Shown here one piece after another: positions 53,641 to 62,477 of a stretch of 64,000 nucleotides of DNA. A program made the position numbers and the translations under genes. The notes beneath the pieces are model-generated. The model was not told the origin of the DNA. It searched no databases and saw only the letters and a list, made by a program, of their open reading frames with translations. This DNA is from Bradyrhizobium algeriense (lineage in GTDB: Bacteria; Pseudomonadota; Alphaproteobacteria; Rhizobiales; Xanthobacteraceae): NCBI RefSeq assembly GCF_003062295.1, contig NZ_PYCN01000001.1, positions 578,001 to 642,000 of the forward strand, written 5' to 3'. Each line of letters starts with the position of its first letter. Within the stretch, counting starts at the first letter, position 1.

Positions 53641-56160
53641 CTAATACTGCGGACCCAACGCAATTCGTCCGATCGTGCCGTCTTTGAGCAGACCGATCCG
53701 CCACTCCGCCGAACCGTTGGCGAACTGGGCGATGTAGATGTCGCTGCCGAGACTCGAGACGCCCCGGAACGACATCGCGCGCAAGACGCCGAGCCGGGAA
53801 AGAATGGCCTGGTTGAACGGAAGTTGTTGCCGGGTTTGCGCCGCAACTTCGGACGTCATGCGCTCGTAGTCCGGCTCGCCGCGGCCCATGGCCTCGATAT
53901 ACTGGCGCAGCGTCACTTCGCTCCCGGCCAGCGGAACGGTGCGGGGCGGAGCCGCGCGCTCGCCGATCGTGTGAAAGCGCGTCCGCTGCCCCGGCAGCAC
54001 GATCTCCAGGCATTTCCCGGAAGCGTCGGCGATCACCCAAGGGCTTTCGACATTGGTCGTGATCGGGAATGACATCTCCTCCCCGATCGTGCCGAAGGCT
54101 ACGCGGTTTCCATCCGCGTCCAGCCGGAAGAGCTGAATGTCGCTCCCGCTGCCGTTGTAGATCAGCACCCTGATCGGTGCGGTCTCGCTGACGGCTCTCA
54201 AGCCTTGCTCGCCGGAACAGGCAACGATCCCGCCCGGCCTGTCGTTGCCGTCGGGCCGGAAAATGACGTCTTCGACCTTGCCGTCCGCTCCTTGCAGCAA
54301 GCGGAATTCCGCAACGCCGTTGACGAACTTCACGCCGTAGATGTCGTAACCGCCGGGGCCGACGCCGCGAAAGAAAATCGACTCGACGGCACCGAACGCC
54401 TTGAACGTGGACTGCAACTCGGAAAACTGGCGACGGATCTTGGCCGCCAGCGATTCACTCATCCGCTCGTAATTGGGAGCACCGCGCTGCAGACCCTCGA
54501 TCCCCTGCAGGATCGCCTCCTTGCTGCCTGGCAGCGGGGTCTGCTCCCTGAACCGGTCCGGCGCCGCCGCAATTCGGCGCGCGAATTCCTCCTCGATCAG
54601 CCTGGCCCTGGCGGCGGAGACCCGCGGCGCCAGACGCGCGCCGGACACCGGCTCGTGAAGCAGAACCTGGTTCATCTTGGCCTGGCTGTCGCCCAGAAAA
54701 ATAACGAGTTCGTCATGCCCCCCGGCAAAGGCATCGGCGCCGCGCGCCACGATCTCGAATTTCGACCGCCCCGTCTCCTGCGCAGAGAGCCGCTCGCCAT
54801 CGCGGGTGACGGTGAGGACGCGGCCTGGTCCCAACTGGTACGCGCCGACATATGAATCCAGCCGGGCCGCATCCGCCGCGATCCCTTGCCACGACAATTC
54901 GGCCGTCCTGATCGCGGTGATGCTGCGGCCGCTCTGGTTCAGCACCGGAGCGGATGGCCGCCGTTCATGGCCGACGGCCAGCGTAATCGTGCCGGCCGCC
55001 GCCGGGTAGAAATAGGTCCCATCACCCAGCGCGGCCAGACGGAGCTTTCGCTGCCCGCTGACCTGACCGAACAACTCGTCGCCTTCCCGGGAGACGGTGA
55101 AGATCGACGCGCGGCCCAATGAATAGAAGGAGACGGACTGCGGCATGCGCACGGCCGTCGCAGGCAAGGCTGTGAGCTCTTGCGCCGGCGAAGGCACCGG
55201 CGCGGTGCGATAGGCGATCGAGCCGGCAGAGACGATGACAACCGGCAGAATGACGGCCGCGGTCCCGATGCGCTTGCCCCAGCCCAGCTTCGCCGGGGCC
55301 GCGGTTGCCGCGAGAATGAGCTCCACCCGGCTGCGCACCGTGCAGGCCCTCGCCATTTCGATTCCCACCGGCGCCCGCCGAACGTGCTGCACGAGGTCGA
55401 GCAGGATCTCGGCGTAGGACAACCTGTCCTCGACAACTTCGAGCGCCCTTGCGTCGCTAATGATTTCGGCCAATTCGGCCAGCCTAGTGTGGTGCCACCA
55501 CGCGAACGGACTGAACCAGAACACCGAACGATTGAGCGCGGCGAGCAGCAGCAGATAGAAATCGCGGTTGGCGACGTGCGCCCCTTCATGGGCCAGCACG
55601 GCCTGGCGCTTGCGCAGATCCCAATCGAAGCATTGCGGCGGAAGCAGAATGGTCGACCCGAAGGTGACGGGCCCGGCGAGCACGCTGCTCACGCGCACGC
55701 TCCAGTCGGCGGTCCAGGGCTCGCGCATCGGCTTGGCGGCGCGGGCCAGCCGCCAGGTCAGGTAGAGGCCGACCGCCAGCCTCGATAGCAAGAGGCCGGC
55801 GACGAGGGCATAAACGATGGTGGCCAGTGCCAGCCAGTTCAGCGGCTGCGCAGACACTGTGCGTGCGGCCGCCATGCTCTGCTCAGCCGGCAGCATCTCA
55901 CGCAGCGGCTCCAGCGACGGACTGCTCGATGGACCCGCAGGCCAGAAATGTTCGGCCGCCGGCACCGACAGCGCGTTCACGGTGACGGTCACCGTGGTCC
56001 AATGCATCAACAGCGGCATCGACAGCGACACCAGCAGCACCATGGCCCAGGAGGTCATGTGCAGGTGCGGATTTCGCACCCGAAAAAGATTCAAGCCGAT
56101 CCACACGACGCCTCCCAGCAACAGGGAGCGCAGCGCCGACTCCGCCAGAATCGCCAGCAT
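53641..56160 (-). CDS. M56-family (BlaR1/MecR1-like) membrane metallopeptidase with repeat-built C-terminus
   Basis: An 839-residue protein. The N-terminal part has four hydrophobic segments and the zinc-protease site LAHEGAHVANRD (HExxH at residues 191-195), then a membrane span (AAVILPVVIVSAGSIAY, about 302-318). Instead of the penicillin-binding sensor of BlaR1, the rest has two DUF3471-like beta modules (around residues 340-420 and 430-520) and two copies of a roughly 100-residue module (PLPGSKEAILQGIEGLQRGA...FRGVGPGGYDIYGVKFVNG and PLAGSEVTLRQYIEAMGRGE...FRGVSSLGSDIYIAQFANG). Its start overlaps the blaI stop by one base. It probably senses a signal in the periplasm and cleaves the BlaI-type repressor. 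Confidence 0.85.
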   Translation of the reverse strand: MLAILAESALRSLLLGGVVWIGLNLFRVRNPHLHMTSWAMVLLVSLSMPLLMHWTTVTVTVNALSVPAAEHFWPAGPSSSPSLEPLREMLPAEQSMAAARTVSAQPLNWLALATIVYALVAGLLLSRLAVGLYLTWRLARAAKPMREPWTADWSVRVSSVLAGPVTFGSTILLPPQCFDWDLRKRQAVLAHEGAHVANRDFYLLLLAALNRSVFWFSPFAWWHHTRLAELAEIISDARALEVVEDRLSYAEILLDLVQHVRRAPVGIEMARACTVRSRVELILAATAAPAKLGWGKRIGTAAVILPVVIVSAGSIAYRTAPVPSPAQELTALPATAVRMPQSVSFYSLGRASIFTVSREGDELFGQVSGQRKLRLAALGDGTYFYPAAAGTITLAVGHERRPSAPVLNQSGRSITAIRTAELSWQGIAADAARLDSYVGAYQLGPGRVLTVTRDGERLSAQETGRSKFEIVARGADAFAGGHDELVIFLGDSQAKMNQVLLHEPVSGARLAPRVSAARARLIEEEFARRIAAAPDRFREQTPLPGSKEAILQGIEGLQRGAPNYERMSESLAAKIRRQFSELQSTFKAFGAVESIFFRGVGPGGYDIYGVKFVNGVAEFRLLQGADGKVEDVIFRPDGNDRPGGIVACSGEQGLRAVSETAPIRVLIYNGSGSDIQLFRLDADGNRVAFGTIGEEMSFPITTNVESPWVIADASGKCLEIVLPGQRTRFHTIGERAAPPRTVPLAGSEVTLRQYIEAMGRGEPDYERMTSEVAAQTRQQLPFNQAILSRLGVLRAMSFRGVSSLGSDIYIAQFANGSAEWRIGLLKDGTIGRIALGPQY

Positions 56161-56594
56161 TATCTCCTCCGTCCCTTCGCCTCGGTTTTGGTCCCGGCTT
56201 TGCTCTCAGTCCTGGTCTCGATTTTGGTCTTGGCCTTGGCAACCTGATCGGCCAGCGTGCGCAGCTGGCGCTGGTCGAGCATCGCCGTGTCCACCATGCC
56301 GACTAGGACCTCTTCGACGGAGCCGTTGCAGAACCAGTCGACGATGCGCTGGACGGCTTTCGCCGCAACCCGCGCGCGTGGCTCGGCGGCCTGATAGACA
56401 TAGGTCCGTCCATCCACGGTGTGCGTGGTGTAGCCCTTGTCTTCCAATCGTCGCAGCACGGTGCGGACGGTCGATTCTTTCAATGGGCGGGAAAGCCGTT
56501 CGCGGACGGCCTCGGCCGTGACAGGACCATTGGCCCAAACCAGTTGCATGACCTCGCGTTCGAGGTCGCCCAGTTCGGGCAGGCTGTCATCCAT
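56160..56594 (-). CDS. blaI: BlaI/MecI/CopY-family repressor
   Basis: A 144-residue winged-helix repressor. The family sequence is LGDLEREVMQLVWANGPVTA, then STVRTVLRRLEDKGYTTHTV and VYQAAEPRARVAAKAVQRIV. The C-terminus is a Lys/Thr/Glu-rich tail (KTKIETRTESKAGTKTEAKG) that is longer than in classical BlaI and may be the cleavage or dimerisation region. It overlaps the M56 peptidase gene by one base (TAATG), the standard blaI-blaR1 coupling. No beta-lactamase gene is adjacent. Confidence 0.92.
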   Translation of the reverse strand: MDDSLPELGDLEREVMQLVWANGPVTAEAVRERLSRPLKESTVRTVLRRLEDKGYTTHTVDGRTYVYQAAEPRARVAAKAVQRIVDWFCNGSVEEVLVGMVDTAMLDQRQLRTLADQVAKAKTKIETRTESKAGTKTEAKGRRR

Positions 56595-57557
56595 GGCGCT
56601 ACCTTGCGATCTCGGGCTTTAATGCTACAGAGCGTCGCACACGTGGCTGGAATCCGCAACTTCTAATCACCTGACATGGCCCGCGCCCCGCGGACCGGCG
56701 GCAATTCTGGCGCCAATTGGAGGCTCACGCCCTCGTGCTGCAGAGCTTTCCGCGCGAGCCCGCTACAACATTTGACCAACGAACTATCAGCGCCGATCGG
56801 GCGATGACCGCAAACGAGCTATCTCGCGTCTGATTGTTCTGTTTGGAAATCAGCCCACCCATGGAGCTCGAGAACTGTCAGGCTCGCTGCGACGAAGGCC
56901 AGATAGTTTGCCTGGAAAACCAGAAGACCCAGATCGAACAGTTCGAGGCCAGCTTGCCATGGGCCCCCTGCCGGCGCGTCGATGGCCCGCTTGCCGCCAT
57001 CGATCACGGAGGGTCGGAAGCTGCGGTCCGATCTCCGGCGCCGTGCTTCGGGTCCGATGTCATCGGAGCAACGGATCAAGTGCAGGCGTGCTTTCGGCAT
57101 ATCAATCCCCAAATTTGCGGTCGACGAGCGCTGGGTTACGGGTTTGACAACTGCAACGAGATGTTTGCGTTCGGCAAGACGTCCAGTTGAAGGTCTCGCG
57201 TAAAGGCCTTTCCCGCAGGGCAATTTCATAAAAAATCTTATGCCATCAGGTTACCCGATAAGCTTCACCATTGAAACGATACAGACCATTGAACGGAGGT
57301 TGATCCACACGTTACATTCGGTTGGCAGGATCATACCTAGGTTTGGGATCGCTATCCGGGCCGCGGCGGGTGAACGGAATGCCGCACTCCCGGGAGGCGC
57401 ATCGGGGCACGCAAGGACCGCCCCGGACTTTTACGTCCTCCGGAATTTCCTCCGGACGTCCAAAAGCTGCTAACATGCAGCCTGTTGGGAGGGCGACGTT
57501 GTCGCCGCTGATGATAGAGATCACCTAGCGACGCAGCGGGCCCCATGTGGCCGAGCG
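56595..57557. other. Gene-poor stretch with inverted repeats
   Basis: Nearly 1 kb without a convincing gene. Frames of 118 residues on the plus strand and 136 on the minus strand overlap around 56819-57229, but neither has a good ribosome site or a recognisable family. The right part holds ACGTCC (57433-57438) inverted as GGACGT (57454-57459), and GGCGAC-GTT-GTCGCC (57492-57506), close to the histidine kinase start. It should contain the blaI promoter at the left and the kinase promoter at the right. Confidence 0.6.
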
Positions 57558-59321
57558 ATGCCGCCGATGATGCGTAACCAGACCATGAAATCCTGGCGCT
57601 CGGCTGAGCAATGGCTGCTGGGCAGCATGGTGCTGGCGTTGGCGATGGCGGCTTTCATCTGGCTTGTGCTCGGCCCCGCACCGCCGGCCCCCGCCTATTT
57701 GACCGCCGTCGCCTTGCTCATCGCCTCGCTTCTCGCCTCCCTGTTCATGATGCTCCGGGTGGGCACGACCCGCAGGCAAATGGAAGCCGTGCTCCACGGC
57801 CGCGCGAGGGCCGAACAACACGCGATAGAAGCGCTGCGTCATAGCGAAGCGCAATGGAAGGAGGTATTCGAGCACAACCCGGTGATGTATTTCATGGTCG
57901 ACGCGGCCGGCACCGTCCTGTCCGTCAACACATTCGGCGCTGCACAACTCGGCTATTCCGTCAGCGAATTGCTCGGGCAATCCGTGCTGAAAGTCTTTCC
58001 CGCCGAAGAGCAACATGCGGCCCGGAGCAACGTTGGCATATGCCTGAAAAATATCGGCCAAACCCACAGTTGGGAGATATGCAAGGTTCGCAAGGACGGT
58101 TCGTCGCTCTGGGTTCGTGAAAACGCCAAGGCCGTGCGGCGGCTGGACAATCAACTGATCGTCCTGATCGCATGCGAGGACGTCACGGAACGCAAGCTGG
58201 CCGAAGATGCGCTGCGGCAAAGTGAAATGTATCTGGCCGAAGCCCAGCGATTGAGCCACACCGGCAGCTACGGCTGGCGTGTCGCCAGCGGCGAGCTCAT
58301 TTGGTCGGAGGAAACATTCAGAATATTTGGCTACGACAAGACCCCCTCCATCAAACACGCCACGGTTTTTCAGCGCGTTCATCCAGACGATCGTGTGCGC
58401 GTACAACAGATCATCGACCGCGCATCCCGCGACGGAAAGGACTTCGCGCACGGATATCGATTGCTGATGCCCGACGGCTCGGTCAAGCATGTCCATGCCA
58501 CCGCGCATGCCGTAACGGATGCGTCGGGCGAGATCGAATTTGTCGGAGCGGTAGCGGACGTCACCTCCCGCAAGCGAGCCGAAGCGGAGTTGCACGAAGC
58601 GCTGGCGAACCTCGCGCATGTCACGCGCGTGACTGCACTGGGCGAGCTCGCCGCGTCGATCGCCCATGAAGTGAACCAGCCGCTCGCCGCCGTCGTCACC
58701 AATGCCGCCGCATGCCTGCGCTGGCTCGACCGCGAACCTGCCAACCTGAAAGAAGCGCGCGGCGCCGTGCAATCGATTGTCAAGGACGGCAATCGGGCAG
58801 GCGAAGTGATCCAGCGCGTCCGTGCGCTCGTGGACAAGACTGCAGATCAGAAGGCGCCGCTCCAGATCAATGACGTCGTCAACGAGGTTATCGGCCTCGT
58901 GCAGCATCAGCTGTTCAGCCATCGGGTGGCGCTGCGGCTGGACCTTGCCCCCGCCCTCCCCCTGGTCCTCGCCGACCGGATCCAGCTGCAGCAAGTCATC
59001 CTCAACCTCGTCATCAACGGAATTGAAGCGATGCAGCCGATCAAGGACCGGCCGCACGAGCTGGTGATCCGGACATGGCAGGATGAGACAAGCCAGGTGC
59101 TGGTCACGGTGAGCGACTGCGGTGTCGGGGTGGCCGCCGAGAATGCCGATCGGCTGTTCGATGCCTTCTTCACCACCAAATCCAGCGGCATGGGCATGGG
59201 CCTGTCGATTTGCCGCTCGATTGTCACCGCACACGGAGGACGGCTATCGGCCTCCGGCAATGCCGGCCCCGGCGCGACGTTTCAGTTCACCTTGCCATTG
59301 CATCAGGAGGACGGTACGTGA
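57558..59321 (+). CDS. Membrane-anchored PAS histidine kinase
   Basis: A 587-residue sensor kinase. Two N-terminal hydrophobic segments ([16 protein letters not shown] and [15 protein letters not shown]) anchor it. Two PAS domains follow (about residues 95-205, [20 protein letters not shown]; and 220-335, [18 protein letters not shown]), then HisKA with the phospho-His in [19 protein letters not shown] and a HATPase ([33 protein letters not shown]). The HEVNQPL form is typical of FixL/DctB-type kinases in rhizobia. No haem-binding PAS residues can be confirmed. Its stop overlaps the start of the response regulator gene, so the pair is co-translated. Confidence 0.92.
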   Translation: MPPMMRNQTMKSWRSAEQWLLGSMVLALAMAAFIWLVLGPAPPAPAYLTAVALLIASLLASLFMMLRVGTTRRQMEAVLHGRARAEQHAIEALRHSEAQWKEVFEHNPVMYFMVDAAGTVLSVNTFGAAQLGYSVSELLGQSVLKVFPAEEQHAARSNVGICLKNIGQTHSWEICKVRKDGSSLWVRENAKAVRRLDNQLIVLIACEDVTERKLAEDALRQSEMYLAEAQRLSHTGSYGWRVASGELIWSEETFRIFGYDKTPSIKHATVFQRVHPDDRVRVQQIIDRASRDGKDFAHGYRLLMPDGSVKHVHATAHAVTDASGEIEFVGAVADVTSRKRAEAELHEALANLAHVTRVTALGELAASIAHEVNQPLAAVVTNAAACLRWLDREPANLKEARGAVQSIVKDGNRAGEVIQRVRALVDKTADQKAPLQINDVVNEVIGLVQHQLFSHRVALRLDLAPALPLVLADRIQLQQVILNLVINGIEAMQPIKDRPHELVIRTWQDETSQVLVTVSDCGVGVAAENADRLFDAFFTTKSSGMGMGLSICRSIVTAHGGRLSASGNAGPGATFQFTLPLHQEDGT

Positions 59322-59989
59322 CCGGCCGCCCAGCATCGCCTCACAACCTCACAGGTGCCGAAGAACCAGTTGTCTTCGTTGTCGATGACGACGCATCGAT
59401 GCGTGACGCTCTGAGCAATCTTTTCCGGTCGGTGGGCTTGCGGGTCGAAGTGTTCGGTTCGGCTCACGAGTTTCTGCAGAGTACGCTTCCGAACGTGGCC
59501 AGCTGCCTGATCCTCGACATCAGGCTGCCCCGGTTGAGCGGTCTCGACTTTCAAGCCGAGCTGGCGAAGGCCGGCATCCACATTCCGATCATCTTCATGA
59601 CGGGTCACGGCGATATCCCGATGACGGTCAGGGCGATGAAGGCCGGAGCCGTCGACTTCCTGACCAAGCCATTCCGCGACCAGGACATGCTGGACGCCGT
59701 AACCAAGGCAATCGAACGCGACCGGGTTAGCCGCAATGAAGCCAAGGCCCTCTCAGGCTTGCATGCTCGCTTTGCGACCCTGACCCCTCGGGAGCGAGAG
59801 GTGATGGCTCTGGTCACGACCGGCCTCATGAACAAGCAGATCGCCGCCGAAATCGGCATTGCCGAGATCACCGTGAAGATACACCGTGGGCACATCATGC
59901 GGAAAATGGCTGCGAAGTCGCTGCCTGACCTGGTGAGGATGGCGGAGATGCTCGGGATCAAGCCCGCATCCGGCGGGCCGCAAACCTAA
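59318..59989 (+). CDS. FixJ/NarL-type response regulator
   Basis: A 223-residue regulator. The receiver domain has the acidic pocket [15 protein letters not shown], the phosphoacceptor Asp in [14 protein letters not shown] and Lys in DFLTKPF. The LuxR-type helix-turn-helix is [20 protein letters not shown] and [20 protein letters not shown]. It starts with a GTG at 59318 (GTGA overlap with the kinase stop). It is the direct partner of the kinase and likely activates a promoter when phosphorylated. Confidence 0.92.
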   Translation: MTGRPASPHNLTGAEEPVVFVVDDDASMRDALSNLFRSVGLRVEVFGSAHEFLQSTLPNVASCLILDIRLPRLSGLDFQAELAKAGIHIPIIFMTGHGDIPMTVRAMKAGAVDFLTKPFRDQDMLDAVTKAIERDRVSRNEAKALSGLHARFATLTPREREVMALVTTGLMNKQIAAEIGIAEITVKIHRGHIMRKMAAKSLPDLVRMAEMLGIKPASGGPQT

Positions 59990-60083
59990 GTATGATTCTC
60001 CGACTCCGATTTCGGACGCACTCTCCCATCACGCGGCTGTGCAGCACAAAGACGCCCTCTGGTCGTCTCCAGGAAGGACCGCT

Positions 60084-60473
60084 GTGTCCAACCCACCGGT
60101 AATTTCAATCATCGACGACGATGGATCCGTTCGCGCCGCGACCCACAACCTCGTGAGATCGCTTGGCTACGTCGTCCATACGTTCGCGTCGGCCGAGGAG
60201 TTCTTGCGATCGTCCCAGCTGGGTGACACATCGTGCGTGATCACGGATATCAGAATGCCTACCATGAGCGGGCTCGAATTGCAGGCTCACCTGCTCGCCC
60301 GGGGACACAGCCTGCCGTTCATTTTCATCACCGCTTTCGCCGTCGAGAGCGACCGCGCGCGCGCTCTGAAGGCCGGGGCGGTCTGCTATCTGACCAAGCC
60401 CTTCGACGGGGAAGTCTTGATCGGATGCCTCGATACCGCCCTGGAAGGAAAGGGCGCGGCAACCGGCAAATGA
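60084..60473 (+). CDS. Receiver-only response regulator
   Basis: A 129-residue stand-alone receiver domain. It shows SIIDDDGSVRAATHNLV, the phosphoacceptor in CVITDIRMPTMSGLEL and AVCYLTKPFDGEVL, so phosphorylation residues are intact, but no output domain follows. The GTG at 60084 is preferred (AGGAAGGA 6 bp upstream); the frame is open from 60039. It lies 94 bp after the FixJ-type gene and may be a phosphate sink or a bridge to another kinase. Confidence 0.85.
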   Translation: MSNPPVISIIDDDGSVRAATHNLVRSLGYVVHTFASAEEFLRSSQLGDTSCVITDIRMPTMSGLELQAHLLARGHSLPFIFITAFAVESDRARALKAGAVCYLTKPFDGEVLIGCLDTALEGKGAATGK

Positions 60474-60669
60474 CCCAACAGGGTGGGCGCCGCGTTAGTG
60501 TGTTGCGGACCGGCTATACGCAAGGATGACCTCGCCAAACATGTAGACAGGTTGAAGAAAGGCGGAGCCGGCGCGAGACTTCGCATCGTCGCTCCTCGAG
60601 AGAACGAAGGCGACAGCAAAGCATCACATTTTGATTCGGCAAGTGGCAATTCCTTAAGAGGAGGTCGCC

Positions 60670-60834
60670 ATGCGTTTAGAACCGCGCTGCTCTCATTGCG
60701 ACAGTGAAGACCCGAAAATCATCTCTCTGCGAAATCCTGCGCTTGAGCGCTACTGCGGACGCTTCTGTCTCGACAAGGGTCACGAGAATTTCATTCGCTG
60801 GATACGGCGTACGAATGCGGAGGTCGCGTCATGA
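60670..60834 (+). CDS. Small Cys-rich protein (zinc-ribbon-like)
   Basis: A 54-residue frame with GAGGAGG about 6 bp before the ATG at 60670. The protein begins MRLEPRCSHCDSEDPKIISL and has a second cysteine pair in LERYCGRFCLDKGH, so CxxC...CxxxC could bind one zinc. It ends RRTNAEVAS and overlaps the next small gene by 4 bp (ATGA). No family is recognised. The strong site and the overlap argue that it is real. Confidence 0.65.
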   Translation: MRLEPRCSHCDSEDPKIISLRNPALERYCGRFCLDKGHENFIRWIRRTNAEVAS

Positions 60835-61016
60835 CCAATTGTTGCGGAAATCCGGAATGCAAGCGCCCCTTCGGGCTGGTCCGGCGCAGCTGGTACCTCG
60901 AACAGTTTTGCTCGGCGAAGTGCCGCGAGCTCTACAAGCGTCAGGTGGAACGCAACAAGGCCTACTGGAAATGGCTCTACAAATGCCCTGAGCCCTCGGT
61001 CGCGGAAAGAAGCTGA
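60831..61016 (+). CDS. Small Cys-rich protein
   Basis: A 61-residue protein beginning MTNCCGNPECKRPFGLVRRS and containing EQFCSAKCRELYKRQVERNK and YKCPEP. The C-x(n)-C and FCSAKC pattern suggests a zinc knuckle. GGAGG lies about 7 bp upstream, inside the end of the preceding small gene, to which it is translationally coupled by an ATGA overlap. Unknown function; perhaps a DNA- or RNA-binding partner made together with its neighbour. Confidence 0.7.
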   Translation: MTNCCGNPECKRPFGLVRRSWYLEQFCSAKCRELYKRQVERNKAYWKWLYKCPEPSVAERS

Positions 61017-61049
61017 TCCAGCCACGGAACGGACACCCAAGGAGCAATC

Positions 61050-61160
61050 ATGACGACAGTGCAAGCGATGCTGGCGGGCGCGATACTGGCCTGGGCACCC
61101 ACGATTCTTGTGTTCGTCTATATCGTGCGGGACATGCGAAACACGCGAGGCCTTGATTAG
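61050..61160 (+). CDS. Tiny single-span membrane protein
   Basis: A 36-residue frame with AAGGAG 5 bp before the ATG at 61050. The peptide MTTVQAMLAGAILAWAPTIL continues with VFVYIVRDMRNTRGLD, so one transmembrane helix with a basic C-terminal end is likely. It lies 33 bp after the second Cys-rich gene, completing a run of three tiny genes. Function unknown. Confidence 0.6.
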   Translation: MTTVQAMLAGAILAWAPTILVFVYIVRDMRNTRGLD

Positions 61161-61200
61161 AGCGTGATGACTTTTCTTCGAATCGTCATCCCGCTCTATC

Positions 61201-61286
61201 TCTTTGATTTGAGCATGATCTCCACGCAAACGCGTTCCGCGTTTGTCGCGAGGGAAAACCGGCACCCACTTTTCCAGATCATGCTC
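61201..61286. repeat. GAGCATGATC palindromic repeat (family D, copy 2)
   Basis: The element shares TCTTTGATTTGAGCATGATC (61201-61220), GAAAACCGG, CCCACTTTTCC and the closing GATCATGCTC (61277-61286) with copy 1 at 37251-37309. It also carries an internal insert with its own hairpin (AAACGCG-TTC-CGCGTTT). It separates the small genes from the convergent ogt gene. Confidence 0.88.
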
Positions 61287-61301
61287 TAGCTGAAGTCTCG
61301 A

Positions 61302-61871
61302 TCAAACTTGTGACGGGTCCTCAAGCACACCTCCCAGCCGCTTGATTGACCCGTCCCCTTTTTGAATCCGAGCGCCCTCGTGCTGCAACAGCCAGCGCTT
61401 ACGTTCCAGCCCGCCGCCGTACTTCACCAGCGACCCGTTGGCGCCGATCAGGCGGTGACAGGGCAGGACGACGCTGATCGGATTGGAGCCGTTGGCATGG
61501 CCGACGGCGCGGACGGCTTTGGGCATTTTGAGCTTCGCGGCGAGCGCGCCATAGCTCAGCGTCGTGCCTGCGGGAATCCGGGGCAGCGCGTTCCAGACCT
61601 TTTGCTGAAACGGCGTGCCGGCGACGCGCCATTCGATCGCAGCAAGGCGGTCGAGGTCGCCCTTGAAATAGCCGGTCAATGCGGCCCGCAGCTCGCGCGG
61701 CGCCCGCGCATTCTTCAGTTCCACCGCACCATAATGCAGCCGCAGCAACTGCTTCATGCGCGGCTCATGATCCTCCCAGTCCAGCGCGCGGAGCAGGCCG
61801 TCCGCATCGGTGACCAGCAGCGCCGTCCCGATTGGCGTTGGCAGGCGGTCGAGGTCAAAACTCTCTGTCAT
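61302..61871 (-). CDS. ogt: Methylated-DNA-protein-cysteine methyltransferase
   Basis: This suicide enzyme removes the methyl group from O6-methylguanine by transferring it to its own cysteine. The 189-residue protein has the active site ISVVLPCHRLIGANGSL and the DNA-binding helix GTTLSYGALAAKLKMPKAVR; TPFQQKVWNALPRIPAG precedes it. The ATG at 61871 (MTESFDLDRLPT) is preferred over an upstream start because it gives the family length. No AdaA/AraC domain is fused, so it is the Ogt-type form. Confidence 0.93.
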   Translation of the reverse strand: MTESFDLDRLPTPIGTALLVTDADGLLRALDWEDHEPRMKQLLRLHYGAVELKNARAPRELRAALTGYFKGDLDRLAAIEWRVAGTPFQQKVWNALPRIPAGTTLSYGALAAKLKMPKAVRAVGHANGSNPISVVLPCHRLIGANGSLVKYGGGLERKRWLLQHEGARIQKGDGSIKRLGGVLEDPSQV

Positions 61872-61984
61872 CGGTATTCCCTGAAAAATATCTGCCCTGA
61901 AAAATATCGGCTGGCGTTCCGCACCTTTCACCCGTCGCGTGCTAGCGTCCACCCGAATTCCGCTGCCGGTTGGGGGACCGCAAC

Positions 61985-62347
61985 ATGATCTTCATCGCCA
62001 ATTTTCTCGTCGCGGTGGTTGCCGCGCTGCATGTGTTTTTTCTGGTGCTGGAGATGTTTCTCTGGACCAGGCCGCTGGGCCTGAAAATCTTCCGCAACGG
62101 AATCGAGAAGGCAAGGGACTCCGCGGTGCTGGCCGCCAACCAGGGCCTGTATAACGGCTTCCTGGCCGCAGGCCTCGTCTGGGGCCTGTTCCATCCCAAT
62201 CCTGCCTTCGCCTTCCAGATCAAGGTGTTCTTTCTGCTCTGCGTGATCGTGGCCGGCGGCTATGGTGCGGCAACCGTCAGCCGCCGGATCCTCTACGTGC
62301 AGGCGGCGCCCGCGGCGCTCGCTTTGGTTCTGCTCTGGCTGGCTTGA
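61985..62347 (+). CDS. DUF1304 family membrane protein
   Basis: A 120-residue protein with four hydrophobic segments (IANFLVAVVAALHVFFLVLE, NQGLYNGFLAAGLVWGLF, VFFLLCVIVAGGYGAATV, APAALALVLLWL). The conserved EMFLWTRPLGLKIF and LAANQGLYNGFL are typical of DUF1304. Function unknown. The ATG at 61985 (MIFIANFLV) is preferred; the frame is open five codons further upstream. It diverges from ogt with about 110 bp between the starts. Confidence 0.88.
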   Translation: MIFIANFLVAVVAALHVFFLVLEMFLWTRPLGLKIFRNGIEKARDSAVLAANQGLYNGFLAAGLVWGLFHPNPAFAFQIKVFFLLCVIVAGGYGAATVSRRILYVQAAPAALALVLLWLA

Positions 62348-62477
62348 CAGGCTCACCTTTCCGTCACTGCCTTGCGTTGCCAAATCCGTTCCGCCAAACT
62401 CCCTGGTAACGATGACGGCTGGCCATCCGAACCGATGACCGGACACGATCATCGGTCAACATAACGGAGGCAGCGAT

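Noticed and set aside
53641..56160. Calling the M56 protein a beta-lactam sensor
   Set aside because: The C-terminal penicillin-binding domain with its SxxK motif is not visible, and no beta-lactamase gene is adjacent.
56819..57229. Overlapping frames of 118 (plus) and 136 (minus) residues between blaI and the histidine kinase
   Set aside because: Neither has a recognisable family, a good ribosome site or clear codon character; listed only as part of a gene-poor stretch.
57525..59234. A 569-residue minus-strand frame opposite the histidine kinase
   Set aside because: The plus strand carries intact PAS, HisKA and HATPase motifs; the antisense frame has none.
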